Source of the DNA: JAEUIT01 sp044220875
GTDB taxonomy: Bacteria; Planctomycetota; Phycisphaerae; Phycisphaerales; SM1A02
DNA: 64,000 nt
Reading direction: 5' to 3'
NCBI GenBank assembly: GCA_044220875.1
Contig: JBGAQH010000005.1
Coordinates: 338,613 to 402,612 of the forward strand
Shown: positions 52,600-62,220 of the stretch, piece after piece
Layout of the letters: the number at the start of each line of letters is the position of its first letter
Numbering within the stretch: position 1 is the first letter of the stretch
Translations under genes and position numbers: made by a program
The notes under the pieces: generated by a model
The model's input: only the letters and a program-made list of their open reading frames with translations
What the model was told of the DNA's origin: nothing
Database searches by the model: none

Positions 52600-55500
52600 T
52601 CACGCCGACCACGCCCCAAGAAGCAGTGCGAGATCGCTCGCGCCCACGCTGCCGTCGCCATCAAGGTCGTAGAGCGATCCGCCCCAGGCGCCGAGCAGGA
52701 GCGCCAGGTCCGTCGGCCCGACCGCGCCGTCACCGTCGAGGTCACCGGTCGACGACGCGTCGGCGAGTGCGACGAAGAGGTCGGCGAAGTCGTGCGTGTC
52801 GGCGGGGGTCGCATTCTCGATCACATTGGTGGCCTGCGAGGCGAAGACCATCTTCGTGCCCGCGTCGCTCACCGCGAGATTCCCCGTGACGTCGTCGTTG
52901 AGGAGGCCACCGCCGGTGACGCCGTGATCGCTGATGACGCCGGTCAGCGTGTCGATGCGAACGGGCCGCGTGATGCCTGCCCCGCTCGACGGAGCGCCGG
53001 GCACCAGACTCGTCGCCTTGGTTGCGACCAAGGCGTAGCGCCCGCCCCGCGCCATCGCGCAGCCTTCGATCGGGGCATTCGACCACGTCCCATCGAGCGT
53101 TCGCGAGAGCCCCACGGTCGTCCCCGACTGGAAGTCGCGCCGATAGGCCTGGGCCCACGGCGGAGCGGGATCGGCGGTGAGTTGGCCGAACCCGGTCGCC
53201 ACGAAGGCCATCGTCGTGCCGTCGCTCGTGAGCGAGACGTCCCGCACGTTCATCTGCGGCGCGCCGCCGGTGATGGTCGGGGTCGCAAGCTCGATCTGAT
53301 CGGTGACGCGGTCGTAGCGATAGGCAAGCACATGCCCCGCGAAGGAGCGGAGGAAGATCGCGATGCGGCCATCGCCCGAGAGCGCCGCGGCCGTCGACTC
53401 GACCGCAAGCTGGTCGCCCGTGACCGTGCGGCTCACCCTCGTCGCGACGTTGGTGACTCGATCGACGAGGAAGACGTCCCGCACGCCGTTGGTGTCATTC
53501 GGCACGATCGCCGCCGAGTAGGCCTCGCACAGAACGTAGCGGCCGTCGTCGGAGATGAACGGGCGAAGCGCGGTGTTGACCGCCGTGCCGCCCAGGTCGA
53601 AGAGCGCGATCGAACTCGTCTGGAGGAAGCGGTCCCGGACGATGATCCTTCCGACCGGCCACTGCGATTGGTAGACGACGAAGCGCCCATCGCCGCTTGT
53701 CGATGGCCGCGCGCCGCCGGCCGGAATCGCCGGCGTTCCGACGCTGATGTTCTCAAGGGTGTCGCTGGCCAGCGAACGGCCATAGATGAACGGACCCTGC
53801 TGCGAACCGGCGGGCGTGAGGTTGTTGGCCTCGGTAGCGAACGCGAGGAACGAACCGTCGGCGGTGAGGCTGCGGGCGGCGGCGCCGAGTCCGTAGTCAA
53901 TGGCATAGCCTGAGGAGGGCGCCAGTCCGCTGTCGCCATTCCCCCACGTCGTCACGCCGGCCACCTCCACGCCGCTGATCAGGACGAACGCGCTCGACAG
54001 CGGCCCGTCGGGGACCACGGTCAGGGTGACCGACCCGGCGGCGGCGGCGAAGTGCGCGGTGAGCGTGACCGTTCCCGGTGCGAGAGCCATGAATCGATTC
54101 GGTTGGGTCTCGGCGACGACGCCTGGCGGCTCGATCGTCCACGTCACCATGGGGGCGACATCAGCGACCAGCGAACCCCCGGCGATCTCGGTGGTGAGGA
54201 TTGCCTGCATCGAGAAGAGGTCGCCGACATCGATCGACTCGGGGGCCACCGGTTGCAGGTCGGTGACGTGATCGATGGCATACGCGGCCAATCCGAGTGC
54301 GTCGGGCGTGACGACCAGCGGGAAGCCGTGCGCCGGTGCACTCGCCACCGAGAACGGGGCGTAGGTGATCGATGGCGTGTCGATGAGCGGAATGCGAATC
54401 CCGACGGGCGGAACGGCGCCGTCGGGCAATCGCACATCGATGCGACCCCGGACGATCGCTGACTCGGTCGCGACGACGGCCGCGGCGGTCGGTGGCACGA
54501 ACTCGCTGGCGAGATGCCAGTGGCAGGTCACGTCTCGCTCGATCCTGAGCTTCTTCGCCTGCAGCGAACCGCCGCCCTTCAGCACGATGTCCCCGGTTGT
54601 GGTCGTCGCGGTCGGTTCCGATGACGGCACGGACCCGAATCCGCACTGTTGGGCGACCTCGCAGCGGGCGCCGCCTTCAAGCGTGAAGGCGAAACTCCCC
54701 GACGGGCCGAAGGAGAGCGTGTATGGTCGCAGCGCTGCACCCTCGGTCAGGGAGATGGTCGCGGCGCCGCCGATCGTGCATCCGACGAGGCTCGTCACGT
54801 TCGCTTCGGTCCCTCGTCCAGCCAGTGAGAGCGTTCCTGCCCCGAGGTCGAAACTCCCCGCGGTCAGCGAACCGGAAGGCCCGTTCACGACGAGGTGACC
54901 TCCTCGGTGGAGGATGACATTCGCGGCGTCAAGCGCTGCGGCGTCGCCCATCGCCAGAAGATCGACCGTCGTCGTTCCGGCGGGCAGCGTGTCCGACCCG
55001 ACGACGACGTCCGCAACATGCACCGTCGCGCCCGACTGGACGATCGCCTGACCTTGGATCGCGCCGCTCCCGATCACGATCGTCCCCAACCCGACCGTGC
55101 CTTCGACGGACAGCGCCGGAGCGCCATGCACGCCTCGCCCGACGTAGATCGTCGAGCCGAGCACGCTGCCGTCATGGATTGACATCGACGCGCCGCCGCC
55201 GGCGCTGGCCCCAAGGATCCACGCCCCCGGGCCGTTCACCACGCCTCCGCTGATGTCGATCACGCCAACGCCCGGGCCAGCGGGAAAGGCCGAGGAGCCG
55301 CCACCGACCGTTGCTCCGCTGACCCCCAGCGTGAGCATGCCGCCCGATGGCACAGCGATCGTGCCGACGCCTCCGTTGATGCCGACCGCGAGCGCCGTGT
55401 TGAGCCCCATGTCGAGCGAGCCGCCGACGGTGAGCGTCGCCGGCGCACCATCGCCGACCGTGGCGCTGGTCGACACCGTCGTCCCCGCCGGGATCCATGT

Positions 55501-56022
55501 CGCCCCCTGTTCGATCGTGACCGAGCCGGCGGCGAGACGAGCGGCGCCGCCCGACACGGCGGCCCCCGGCCCCACGCTCATGTGCCCCGCGGGCCCGCCG
55601 GGGGAACCGATCACGGTCGGAATGGGAAGGTAGAACGCGCCTCGCTCCAGCCGCCACATCGGCTCACCCGGACCAACGACGCTGGCTCCGGCGATGACGC
55701 CGATGAAGGTGGTGTCGGTCGCCCCGATGAAGATCGGCGACTGGTTCGTGATCGACAGCGAGCCGATCCCGATCGGCTGTCCGATGGCGACGGCAAACGG
55801 CGTTGGACCGGCGACCGTGCCGAAGGTCACCGAACCACCCGCTGCCGGCGGCGTCCCTCCCCACGCAGCGGGGTCATTCCACGCGCCGGCGTTCGGCGCG
55901 GACCACGATTGGGCATACGCCCCGTTCGCCATGGCCATCGCCATCACTGCTGCAATCACCGCGGCAATCGCCGCGAAAGCGATACCGTCGTGACCACGCG
56001 TGGCTGTTGCTGGCACGTCCAT
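52600..56022 (-). CDS. Giant secreted beta-rich protein with TolB-like propeller and dockerin-like tail (paralogue 3)
   Basis: A 1140-residue exported protein. AGGAGG stands nine bases before the ATG at 56022, a strong Shine-Dalgarno sequence. The signal helix is AAIAAVIAAVMAMAMANGAYA. The usual opening is present as WSAPNAGAWNDPAAWGG, followed by the repetitive Gly-rich region and Ig-like stretch TWTIEPPG. The family marker is here TTWGNGDSGL, then blades such as SDDGRYVLCEAY, and the tail DLALLLGAWGG and DLALLLGAWSA. It is the most divergent of the four. It lies directly behind paralogue 4, 80 bases after its stop, so the two look like a tandem pair. Confidence 0.85.
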   Translation of the reverse strand: MDVPATATRGHDGIAFAAIAAVIAAVMAMAMANGAYAQSWSAPNAGAWNDPAAWGGTPPAAGGSVTFGTVAGPTPFAVAIGQPIGIGSLSITNQSPIFIGATDTTFIGVIAGASVVGPGEPMWRLERGAFYLPIPTVIGSPGGPAGHMSVGPGAAVSGGAARLAAGSVTIEQGATWIPAGTTVSTSATVGDGAPATLTVGGSLDMGLNTALAVGINGGVGTIAVPSGGMLTLGVSGATVGGGSSAFPAGPGVGVIDISGGVVNGPGAWILGASAGGGASMSIHDGSVLGSTIYVGRGVHGAPALSVEGTVGLGTIVIGSGAIQGQAIVQSGATVHVADVVVGSDTLPAGTTTVDLLAMGDAAALDAANVILHRGGHLVVNGPSGSLTAGSFDLGAGTLSLAGRGTEANVTSLVGCTIGGAATISLTEGAALRPYTLSFGPSGSFAFTLEGGARCEVAQQCGFGSVPSSEPTATTTTGDIVLKGGGSLQAKKLRIERDVTCHWHLASEFVPPTAAAVVATESAIVRGRIDVRLPDGAVPPVGIRIPLIDTPSITYAPFSVASAPAHGFPLVVTPDALGLAAYAIDHVTDLQPVAPESIDVGDLFSMQAILTTEIAGGSLVADVAPMVTWTIEPPGVVAETQPNRFMALAPGTVTLTAHFAAAAGSVTLTVVPDGPLSSAFVLISGVEVAGVTTWGNGDSGLAPSSGYAIDYGLGAAARSLTADGSFLAFATEANNLTPAGSQQGPFIYGRSLASDTLENISVGTPAIPAGGARPSTSGDGRFVVYQSQWPVGRIIVRDRFLQTSSIALFDLGGTAVNTALRPFISDDGRYVLCEAYSAAIVPNDTNGVRDVFLVDRVTNVATRVSRTVTGDQLAVESTAAALSGDGRIAIFLRSFAGHVLAYRYDRVTDQIELATPTITGGAPQMNVRDVSLTSDGTTMAFVATGFGQLTADPAPPWAQAYRRDFQSGTTVGLSRTLDGTWSNAPIEGCAMARGGRYALVATKATSLVPGAPSSGAGITRPVRIDTLTGVISDHGVTGGGLLNDDVTGNLAVSDAGTKMVFASQATNVIENATPADTHDFADLFVALADASSTGDLDGDGAVGPTDLALLLGAWGGSLYDLDGDGSVGASDLALLLGAWSA

Positions 56023-56102
56023 CGCTCGACCTCCTCGACATCGGTCTATACGAAGAGCGGCGGCCGATTGCGCTGACATTCGGGCGATGGCCCCGAATTC
56101 GA

Positions 56103-59100
56103 TCACATCGACTGCCACCCCGCCACGAGGATCGCGACATCGCCCGCGCCGACGATGCCGTCGCCGTCGAGGTCGTAGCGATCGCTGCTCCAGGCACCGA
56201 GCAGCATGGCGAGATCGGCCGCCCCGATCGATCCGTCGCCGTTGAAGTCGCCGACCGGATCGACGGGCCGGTCGATCGCGAAGACGTCGTGATGACCGGC
56301 GAGGTCCAGCGGCGTCACGTTCGATGCCTCGCTTGAGAAGAAGATCCTCTGGCCGCCGTCGGCGATGTCGATGGCGCCGTCGACATCCGCATTGAAGGGC
56401 GTTCCCTCCGGACTCGAGAGCAGAACGGCCGTCCGATTCCGACCGTCGATCCGCACGAGCTTGCGCAGCCCATTCGGCGGCGATCCTGCCGCGAGATTGA
56501 CGGCACGGGTCGCGAGGCCGACGAATCGCGCATCGCCCGTCACCGCGAAGGCATCAATCGGCGCCGACGCCCACAAGCCATCCTCCGCCATCGACACGGC
56601 CCGCAGGGCGCCGGTGATGAGATCGCGTTGGTAGACCTGAGCGCCAAGCGGCGTCGGCCCCGGCACGAACAACTCCGGCCCCACCGCGAGGAAGGTCAAC
56701 CATCGACCGTCGGCAGCGATGTGGGCCTCGAGCACGGATGCCTGGGGCTCGCTTCCAGCGGCGTTCGCCGTCGCGAGGTCAATGCTGTCGGTGATGCGGT
56801 CGTAGCGGTAGCCGACCTGCCAGCCGGCATGCAAGCGCCGAAAGAACGCGTAGCGGCCGTCGGCGCTGAGGTCGAGCGGCTCCGAATCCACCGCGAGCTG
56901 GCTGCCGTCCGGCGCTCGGCTCACGCGGGTGGTGGTGCCCATCAGGCGATCGCGGAGGAAGACGTCGACGCGACCGTTGGTGTCGCCCGGAACGAGGTTG
57001 TTGGCGAGGCTGCGGAAGAGGACGAAGCGCCCATCGTTCGACACCCATCCGTCCCAGCATTGCTGCGAGGGCGTCCCGCCGCTGGTTGAGAGGCTCACCT
57101 GTTCGATCGTGCCCGCAACGCGATCGGCGACGAAGACCTGCGTGGTCGTGCCCGTGCTTCCGCTCAAGACGACATAGCGGCCGTTGCCGCTCACCCGCGG
57201 CCAGATCCCCGACCAGACCGGTGGATCGCTCCCCTCGGGAGCGCCGGGCGATTCGAAGTGACGGTCGCTGAGATCGGCAACCAGCGTGTGCCAGCCCGCG
57301 AGATCGCCGGGCAGCAGATTCGAGGCTTCGGTGGCGAAGGCCACGATCGTGCCGTCGTCGCTGCACGCGCCCGGGCGAACATAGCTGTCCGAGCCGAAGA
57401 CGCCGGGATCGGTGCTTCCGCTGTCGCCATTGCCATAGCTGAGGCCGATGCCACTGACGAGGCGAACCGCCCATGACCCCGCGGTGACGATCACCTCGAC
57501 GTCGACCGACGCCGGACCGAAGTGGGCGGTCGCGAGGGTCGTCCCCGGCCCGATCGCGGCGATGCGCTCCCCGCCGTTCGTCGCATCGCCGGGGATCACG
57601 TCGGCGATGAGCGGATCGGCGACGCTCCACGTCACGCGCGACGAGACGTCGTACAGAATGCCGTCGACGGTGACGGTGACCGGCACGGCGACGCTCGTGC
57701 CCTGGTTCATCCGGAGCGGAGGTCCGGCGTCGATGCCGTCCACGTGATCGAAGATCCGTAGCGCGGCGCTTCGATCGTCCACTCGGAGCAGCGTTGGAAA
57801 CCCGAAGAAGCTCGGCAGTCCGACGCCCCCGGTCAGCGTCAGCGAGGACGCGCTGATCAAGGGAACCTCCATGCCGCCTGGCGGTGACCATCCCCCCGAC
57901 TGGATGAGGAGATCGCCGCCGATCACCGCCGGGCCATTGGAGACGATCGCCGCTTCCGTTCGGGGCAGGGTGAGGATGGTCAGCGATGCGCTCTTGCTGA
58001 ATCCACCGGTGAGGAGGCGCGACCCGCTGCCGATCACGAGGGTGCATGCGCCGGCGTCGATTCCGCCGATCGCATTCAGCATGCCATTGTTCGTGAGATC
58101 GATGCTTGCGGAGCTCCCCTCGTTCCCAACGAGACTGTCGATGGTGATCGACGCCCCACCCGATGCGTGCAGGGTGAGGCCATCGCCCTTGCCAAGCGTC
58201 ATCGGCGGAAGGTCGACGAGGCTCACCGCGTCGCTCGCAGAGACCACGAGCGAGTCGATCGGCTCCGTCCGTTCGACGACGATCTCCGCGCCGCCCGTGG
58301 CCGAGAGGGCGAGCATCCTGCCGCGGGCGAGGGCGATCGTCGCCAGGGCGCCATCATCGACGGTCACCATGCCGATCGGAGTGCTTCCGAGATCGGCTGC
58401 AAGGAGTTCCACCGACAGTGAGGTGGCCGCCCCCGACGCATGCAGGACACCGGACGGCCCGTGTGGCGTTCCGAAGTGCACGTCTGTCAGGGCGTGCGAG
58501 CCGCTGACCTGCACCGAGCCGGTTCCGTCGAGGCCAATCGACAGCGGCGCGATCATGCTCGCGCCGGGTTCGAGATGGAGGACGCCGGTCGCGTGGTTGC
58601 CGACCTCGACCCGGTCGGCATCCTCGAGGGTGCCGTGCAGCGTGAGGGTGCCCGTGCCGCTGTAGATGCTGCCCACGCCCGAGCCGACGCGACAGACGCC
58701 GCCGTTCAGGTCGAGGAGGGCGCCGGCCCCGACCTCGACGTCCCCCTGCCCGATCGTGCGTCCGATGTCGAGGTCATCGCCGCCGAGGTCGAAGAGACCG
58801 CCCGCCTGCACATCGATCGCCCCTTCGCCGCCGCTGCCGAATCCGACGAGCCATCCGTTAGGGGCACCGCCGCCGCGAAGGACGCCTCCCGCTTCGATCG
58901 TGATCGTCCCGTGGCCTCCCCATTGCCCGACGGTGCAGCGGTCGAGCTGCAGCACGGCATCGGCACCGACTCGAAGATGTCCCGTGCCGAGCGTCACGCC
59001 GATTGCACCGCTCACGTTCGGTCCGTCAATCTCGATGCCGGTCAGGCGCAGCGTCGGCGGTGCAGCGTTCGAACCGAGAATCGTGAACGACGACCCGATC

Positions 59101-59414
59101 GCGAGCGAGCCGACGCCAAGGCCGTGGAGGACCGGCGACTGATTCGTCACCCGCAGTCCCGCGACGGACAACGCACTCGGCACGACAGCGATGAACGGCG
59201 CGGTGCCCTCGATTGCCCCGAAGACCGCGTCATCACGCGGCCCAGGCACGCCGGACGACCAGTTCACCGGCGACGAGAACGCACCGTTCGTGGGAAGGAG
59301 CCAGGAACTCTCGCCCGAGGCGCCGGCGGCAACGAGACACGCCGCCCCAAGTGCACCGCACGCAGGAAGGACGGTGGCCGGTCCCCTTCGCCGATCCGTA
59401 CCTTGTCGACGCAT
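56103..59414 (-). CDS. Giant secreted beta-rich protein with TolB-like propeller and dockerin-like tail (paralogue 4)
   Basis: A 1103-residue exported protein starting at ATG 59414 (MRRQGTDRRRGPATVLPACG) with GGAG about 11 bases upstream. The signal peptide ends near ASG. The opening WLLPTNGAFSSPVNWSSGVP parallels paralogue 2 almost residue for residue. The repetitive region, the TWSVADPL Ig-like piece and the LSYGNGDSGS marker follow, then blades such as SNDGRFVLFRS and the tail DLAMLLGAWSS and DVAILVAGWQSM. The last loop has lost the usual LLGAWG, which is distinctive. It precedes paralogue 3 in the same orientation. Confidence 0.85.
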   Translation of the reverse strand: MRRQGTDRRRGPATVLPACGALGAACLVAAGASGESSWLLPTNGAFSSPVNWSSGVPGPRDDAVFGAIEGTAPFIAVVPSALSVAGLRVTNQSPVLHGLGVGSLAIGSSFTILGSNAAPPTLRLTGIEIDGPNVSGAIGVTLGTGHLRVGADAVLQLDRCTVGQWGGHGTITIEAGGVLRGGGAPNGWLVGFGSGGEGAIDVQAGGLFDLGGDDLDIGRTIGQGDVEVGAGALLDLNGGVCRVGSGVGSIYSGTGTLTLHGTLEDADRVEVGNHATGVLHLEPGASMIAPLSIGLDGTGSVQVSGSHALTDVHFGTPHGPSGVLHASGAATSLSVELLAADLGSTPIGMVTVDDGALATIALARGRMLALSATGGAEIVVERTEPIDSLVVSASDAVSLVDLPPMTLGKGDGLTLHASGGASITIDSLVGNEGSSASIDLTNNGMLNAIGGIDAGACTLVIGSGSRLLTGGFSKSASLTILTLPRTEAAIVSNGPAVIGGDLLIQSGGWSPPGGMEVPLISASSLTLTGGVGLPSFFGFPTLLRVDDRSAALRIFDHVDGIDAGPPLRMNQGTSVAVPVTVTVDGILYDVSSRVTWSVADPLIADVIPGDATNGGERIAAIGPGTTLATAHFGPASVDVEVIVTAGSWAVRLVSGIGLSYGNGDSGSTDPGVFGSDSYVRPGACSDDGTIVAFATEASNLLPGDLAGWHTLVADLSDRHFESPGAPEGSDPPVWSGIWPRVSGNGRYVVLSGSTGTTTQVFVADRVAGTIEQVSLSTSGGTPSQQCWDGWVSNDGRFVLFRSLANNLVPGDTNGRVDVFLRDRLMGTTTRVSRAPDGSQLAVDSEPLDLSADGRYAFFRRLHAGWQVGYRYDRITDSIDLATANAAGSEPQASVLEAHIAADGRWLTFLAVGPELFVPGPTPLGAQVYQRDLITGALRAVSMAEDGLWASAPIDAFAVTGDARFVGLATRAVNLAAGSPPNGLRKLVRIDGRNRTAVLLSSPEGTPFNADVDGAIDIADGGQRIFFSSEASNVTPLDLAGHHDVFAIDRPVDPVGDFNGDGSIGAADLAMLLGAWSSDRYDLDGDGIVGAGDVAILVAGWQSM

Positions 59415-59740
59415 GCGGCAACTCCGGGGACGAGGGTCCGACCGCAGCGCCGGAAGGCGACCGAGGCACATGACCGCTCAGCGAGATGGAGTGCGTGCCG
59501 CAGGCTTCCCAGCGCGGTCGATGGCATCAGCCACCCGACCCGCGCTGCAGTGGCGACGCGAGAGGAGATGAGCCAAGAACGTACTCGCTCGCCGTCGGAT
59601 GACGCAAGCTCGAACATGAAACGTGGGCATGAATTCGTCGCATCATGGTGCCGGCCGACACACCCTGAGACGTCATCGAGGCGACTCCATGAATAGGGCC
59701 GCGAGACTCGGCTCAGCACCGCAGATCCCTTTCTCTCCCG

Positions 59741-59784
59741 ACTCCTCTGTGGCCCTCTGTGTCCTCCGTGCCTCTGTGTTGAAC
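59741..59784. repeat. ACAGAGG element C, single arm
   Basis: One arm only, with CTCTGTG/TCCTCTGTG units (the complement of ACAGAGG). It sits at the 3' end of the secreted gene that stops at 59794. No matching second arm is seen nearby, so it is a partial or decayed copy. Confidence 0.75.
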
Positions 59785-59793
59785 GAACCTCGC

Positions 59794-60873
59794 TCAGACC
59801 GTCCACGCCCCCAAGAGTTCCGCGAGGTCCGACGCATCGGTCGTGCCGTCGCCATTGACGTCACCGGCCGCCGTTCCCCAGCCACCGAGCAGGATCGCGA
59901 GGTCTGCCGCGTTCACGCTCCCGTTGCCGTCGAGGTCTGCGGGACTTCCGCCGCCGATCGGTCCCGCCCAATCCAGGCCGCTGCCGCTGGTGATCGTGTA
60001 GCCGCTGGTGGGCGTCGTGCCGAGATAGACCTGCGTGATGCCGCCCCACGAGAGCCCTTCCTCGAAATCGACCTGCGAACTCGAACTTCCTCCGGCACCG
60101 CCGCTCGATCGCAGCCCCGCCCTGGCGAATGCATAGACCCCAAGCTTGAAGGGAACGCCGAAGGTGAACGGCACGGCAAACGTAACAGTGTCGTCGACGG
60201 TCTTGCTCTCGGTCGGAGGATTGCCAAAGGTCGCGACCCCCCAGTTGCCGTACTGGGCGTTCGTGCTGAGGAGGTTCGAGTCGCCCGGATCGAAGAAGGG
60301 ATTCGTGACGAGCTGCGTCGAGTCCTTGTACGCGGTCACGGTGAAGATCGCCGAGCCGGTGAGGCCGGCGGCGAAGAGCGTTCCGGCGACGTCGAGAGTG
60401 AACTGCATGAAACCCTCTTGCCCGTTCAGGCTCGGATGACTGATGACGAAGGTCTCCGACCACCCGCCTTGGGCAATCCCGGCAGGAAAGCTGGCCGCGT
60501 CGGGTGAAGCATTGGCGGCGCTCGCATGGATGAAGCCAAGTCCGGCGACCGCGTGGGCGCCATTCGCGATGTCCTGCCCGGCGAAGGCGGCGTCGCGCTC
60601 CCCTTCGCCATTGCCGGCGAATGGCTCTTCGGCCAGCACCGGCGCGCCGTTGGGATTGAACGAAGGGAAGAGGTCGTAGCCCGGCCACCCCACGCCGTTC
60701 GTGATCGGGCCCGCACACGCCTGCACGAATCCGCCAGGTGCGGGTGCCGTCAGAAAGGAGAGGTCGGCGTGCAGGACGGCGCTCGCGCTCAGGGCGGCTA
60801 CCGCCGACAGAACGGTGCCCCGCGGGGGGACGGTGATCGTGGCAATGGGGGAACGGCTGGGCTGTCGATGCAT
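59794..60873 (-). CDS. Secreted protein with dockerin-like tail
   Basis: A 359-residue exported protein from ATG 60873 (MHRQPSRSPIATITVP), with GGAG at a good distance upstream. The signal helix is VLSAVAALSASAVLHA. The central domain is Gly/Ala/Ser-rich and beta-like, with SGSGLDWAGPIGGGSP before the tail. The tail has DLAILLGGWG and DLAELLGAWTV. No domain is recognised in the middle. It is transcribed away from the WXG100-like gene. Confidence 0.8.
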   Translation of the reverse strand: MHRQPSRSPIATITVPPRGTVLSAVAALSASAVLHADLSFLTAPAPGGFVQACAGPITNGVGWPGYDLFPSFNPNGAPVLAEEPFAGNGEGERDAAFAGQDIANGAHAVAGLGFIHASAANASPDAASFPAGIAQGGWSETFVISHPSLNGQEGFMQFTLDVAGTLFAAGLTGSAIFTVTAYKDSTQLVTNPFFDPGDSNLLSTNAQYGNWGVATFGNPPTESKTVDDTVTFAVPFTFGVPFKLGVYAFARAGLRSSGGAGGSSSSQVDFEEGLSWGGITQVYLGTTPTSGYTITSGSGLDWAGPIGGGSPADLDGNGSVNAADLAILLGGWGTAAGDVNGDGTTDASDLAELLGAWTV

Positions 60874-61082
60874 CGGACTTCTCCGTCGGTTCGGGACGTC
60901 GGACATGGGCGCTTCCGCGGGCCGATCACGGCACGCCTCCCGGTGACGAGGGCGCGAACGGCGTCCGCCGACACCGATCGGAATTCGGATTCAGCCCCGG
61001 TCGGTGCGGCTCACGCGAATTCCCCCACCGTTCGAGCACGCTCGACGCAGCTGCCGACCCTTCCCGCTCGTACACTCGCCAT

Positions 61083-61355
61083 ATGGCCAAGGCGATCGTT
61101 GACCCCCAAGAACTCCGGCGTTTCGCGCACGACCTGAAGAAGTTCAATACCGACCTTCAGGGCATGACCTCGATGATTGCAAACCGCATGGCGACCCTCG
61201 CCCAGACCTGGCGCGACCAGGAACAGGCGAAGTTCCAGGAGGAGTTCGACTCCACCCTGAAGGTCATGCAGAAGTTCATCAAGGCCTCCGAGCAGCACAT
61301 CCCCTTCCTCCTCCGCAAGGCAGAGCGGATCGAGGAGTACATCAACCAGCGGTAA
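61083..61355 (+). CDS. WXG100-like small helical protein
   Basis: A 90-residue, almost wholly helical protein with a helix-turn-helix hairpin. The turn carries WRD (TWRDQEQAKFQEEF) at the place of the WxG motif of WXG100/ESAT-6 proteins; length and pattern fit, but the Gly is Asp. The C-terminal YxxxD/E secretion signal is not evident (ends EEYINQR). WXG100 proteins are substrates or scaffolds of type VII secretion. TACACT lies exactly 12 bases before the ATG and no Shine-Dalgarno sequence is seen. An inverted-repeat element separates it from two further helical genes. Confidence 0.7.
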   Translation: MAKAIVDPQELRRFAHDLKKFNTDLQGMTSMIANRMATLAQTWRDQEQAKFQEEFDSTLKVMQKFIKASEQHIPFLLRKAERIEEYINQR

Positions 61356-61365
61356 AGCCAACGAT

Positions 61366-61585
61366 GGTTCATTACCACAGAGGACACAGAGGACACAGAG
61401 CGGGCACAGAGCCGATCGAGGAAGAATGGGCGAAGTGCCGTCAGCCGTCTCTGCGTGTCTCTGTCGCGGTAGCTCGCGTGCGCCTAGGACCCCGCCGCCA
61501 CCTCGCCTCGCCCCTCTTTCCCCACCATCGATTGCGTTCTCTGTGCCCCCTCTGTGTCCTCTGTGTCCTCTGTGGTGAGCGAACC
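61366..61585. repeat. ACAGAGG inverted-repeat element D
   Basis: Left arm 61366-61411 and right arm 61539-61585, with GGTTC...ACCACAGAGG outer ends and ACACAGAGG units, are reverse complements. About 125 bases lie between them. It is inserted between the WXG100-like gene and the next helical gene. Confidence 0.88.
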
Positions 61586-61599
61586 ACGCTCTCCCTCAC

Positions 61600-62220
61600 A
61601 TGAGCATCCAAGCCAACATCACCTCCGTCCAGGTGCTCGACGACTTCAAGGTCGCCGTGATCAAGTTCGTCGAGGAGGCTTCGCTCGCCCTCAACGAGAG
61701 CGAGGGAGAGATCACCCGCACGCTCAACTGGATTCAGCGGGATTGCCAGACCTACTGGACGAAGATCATCCGCAAGAAGCAGGAGGAGGTGACGATGTGC
61801 AAGTCGGCCCTCTTCCGCAAGCAGATCACGCCCTCGCCGAACGACCAGCGGGCCTCGGTGGTCGATGAGAAGAAGGCCCTCCAGAAGGCGATCGCCCAGT
61901 TGGAAGAGGCCGAGCGCTGCCTGAAGAACGCGAAGAAGTGGGCCGTCGAGCTCGAGCGGCAGTACGCGATCTACAAGGGCGCGGTGCAAGGACTCTCGGC
62001 GGCGACCGAGCGCGATCTCCCCAATGCGATCGCCCGTCTCTCGCGCATGGCCAGGGCGCTTGAGGATTACCTCCGCATGCCGAGCCCCGACCTGCGCGAT
62101 CTGTTAGACGGCGCGGCGAACGCCATGGCCGTCACGAGCATGAAGCGAACGGGCGAGGATCGGCCCGCATCGCCCACCCCAACGCCGAACCCCACGTCGA
62201 ATCCGGAGCCGAACCCATGA
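61600..62220 (+). CDS. Coiled-coil protein, second gene of the WXG100-like cassette
   Basis: A 206-residue, helix-rich protein of unknown function. Two long amphipathic regions (about 15-75 and 90-160) with high Lys and Glu content suggest coiled coils. A Trp-rich hinge (NWIQRDCQTYW) sits near residue 45. The C-terminus is a Pro/Thr/Asn-rich tail (PTPNPTSNPEPNP). No signal peptide or membrane helix is seen. It overlaps the third gene by four bases (ATGA) and is therefore co-translated with it. Confidence 0.75.
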   Translation: MSIQANITSVQVLDDFKVAVIKFVEEASLALNESEGEITRTLNWIQRDCQTYWTKIIRKKQEEVTMCKSALFRKQITPSPNDQRASVVDEKKALQKAIAQLEEAERCLKNAKKWAVELERQYAIYKGAVQGLSAATERDLPNAIARLSRMARALEDYLRMPSPDLRDLLDGAANAMAVTSMKRTGEDRPASPTPTPNPTSNPEPNP

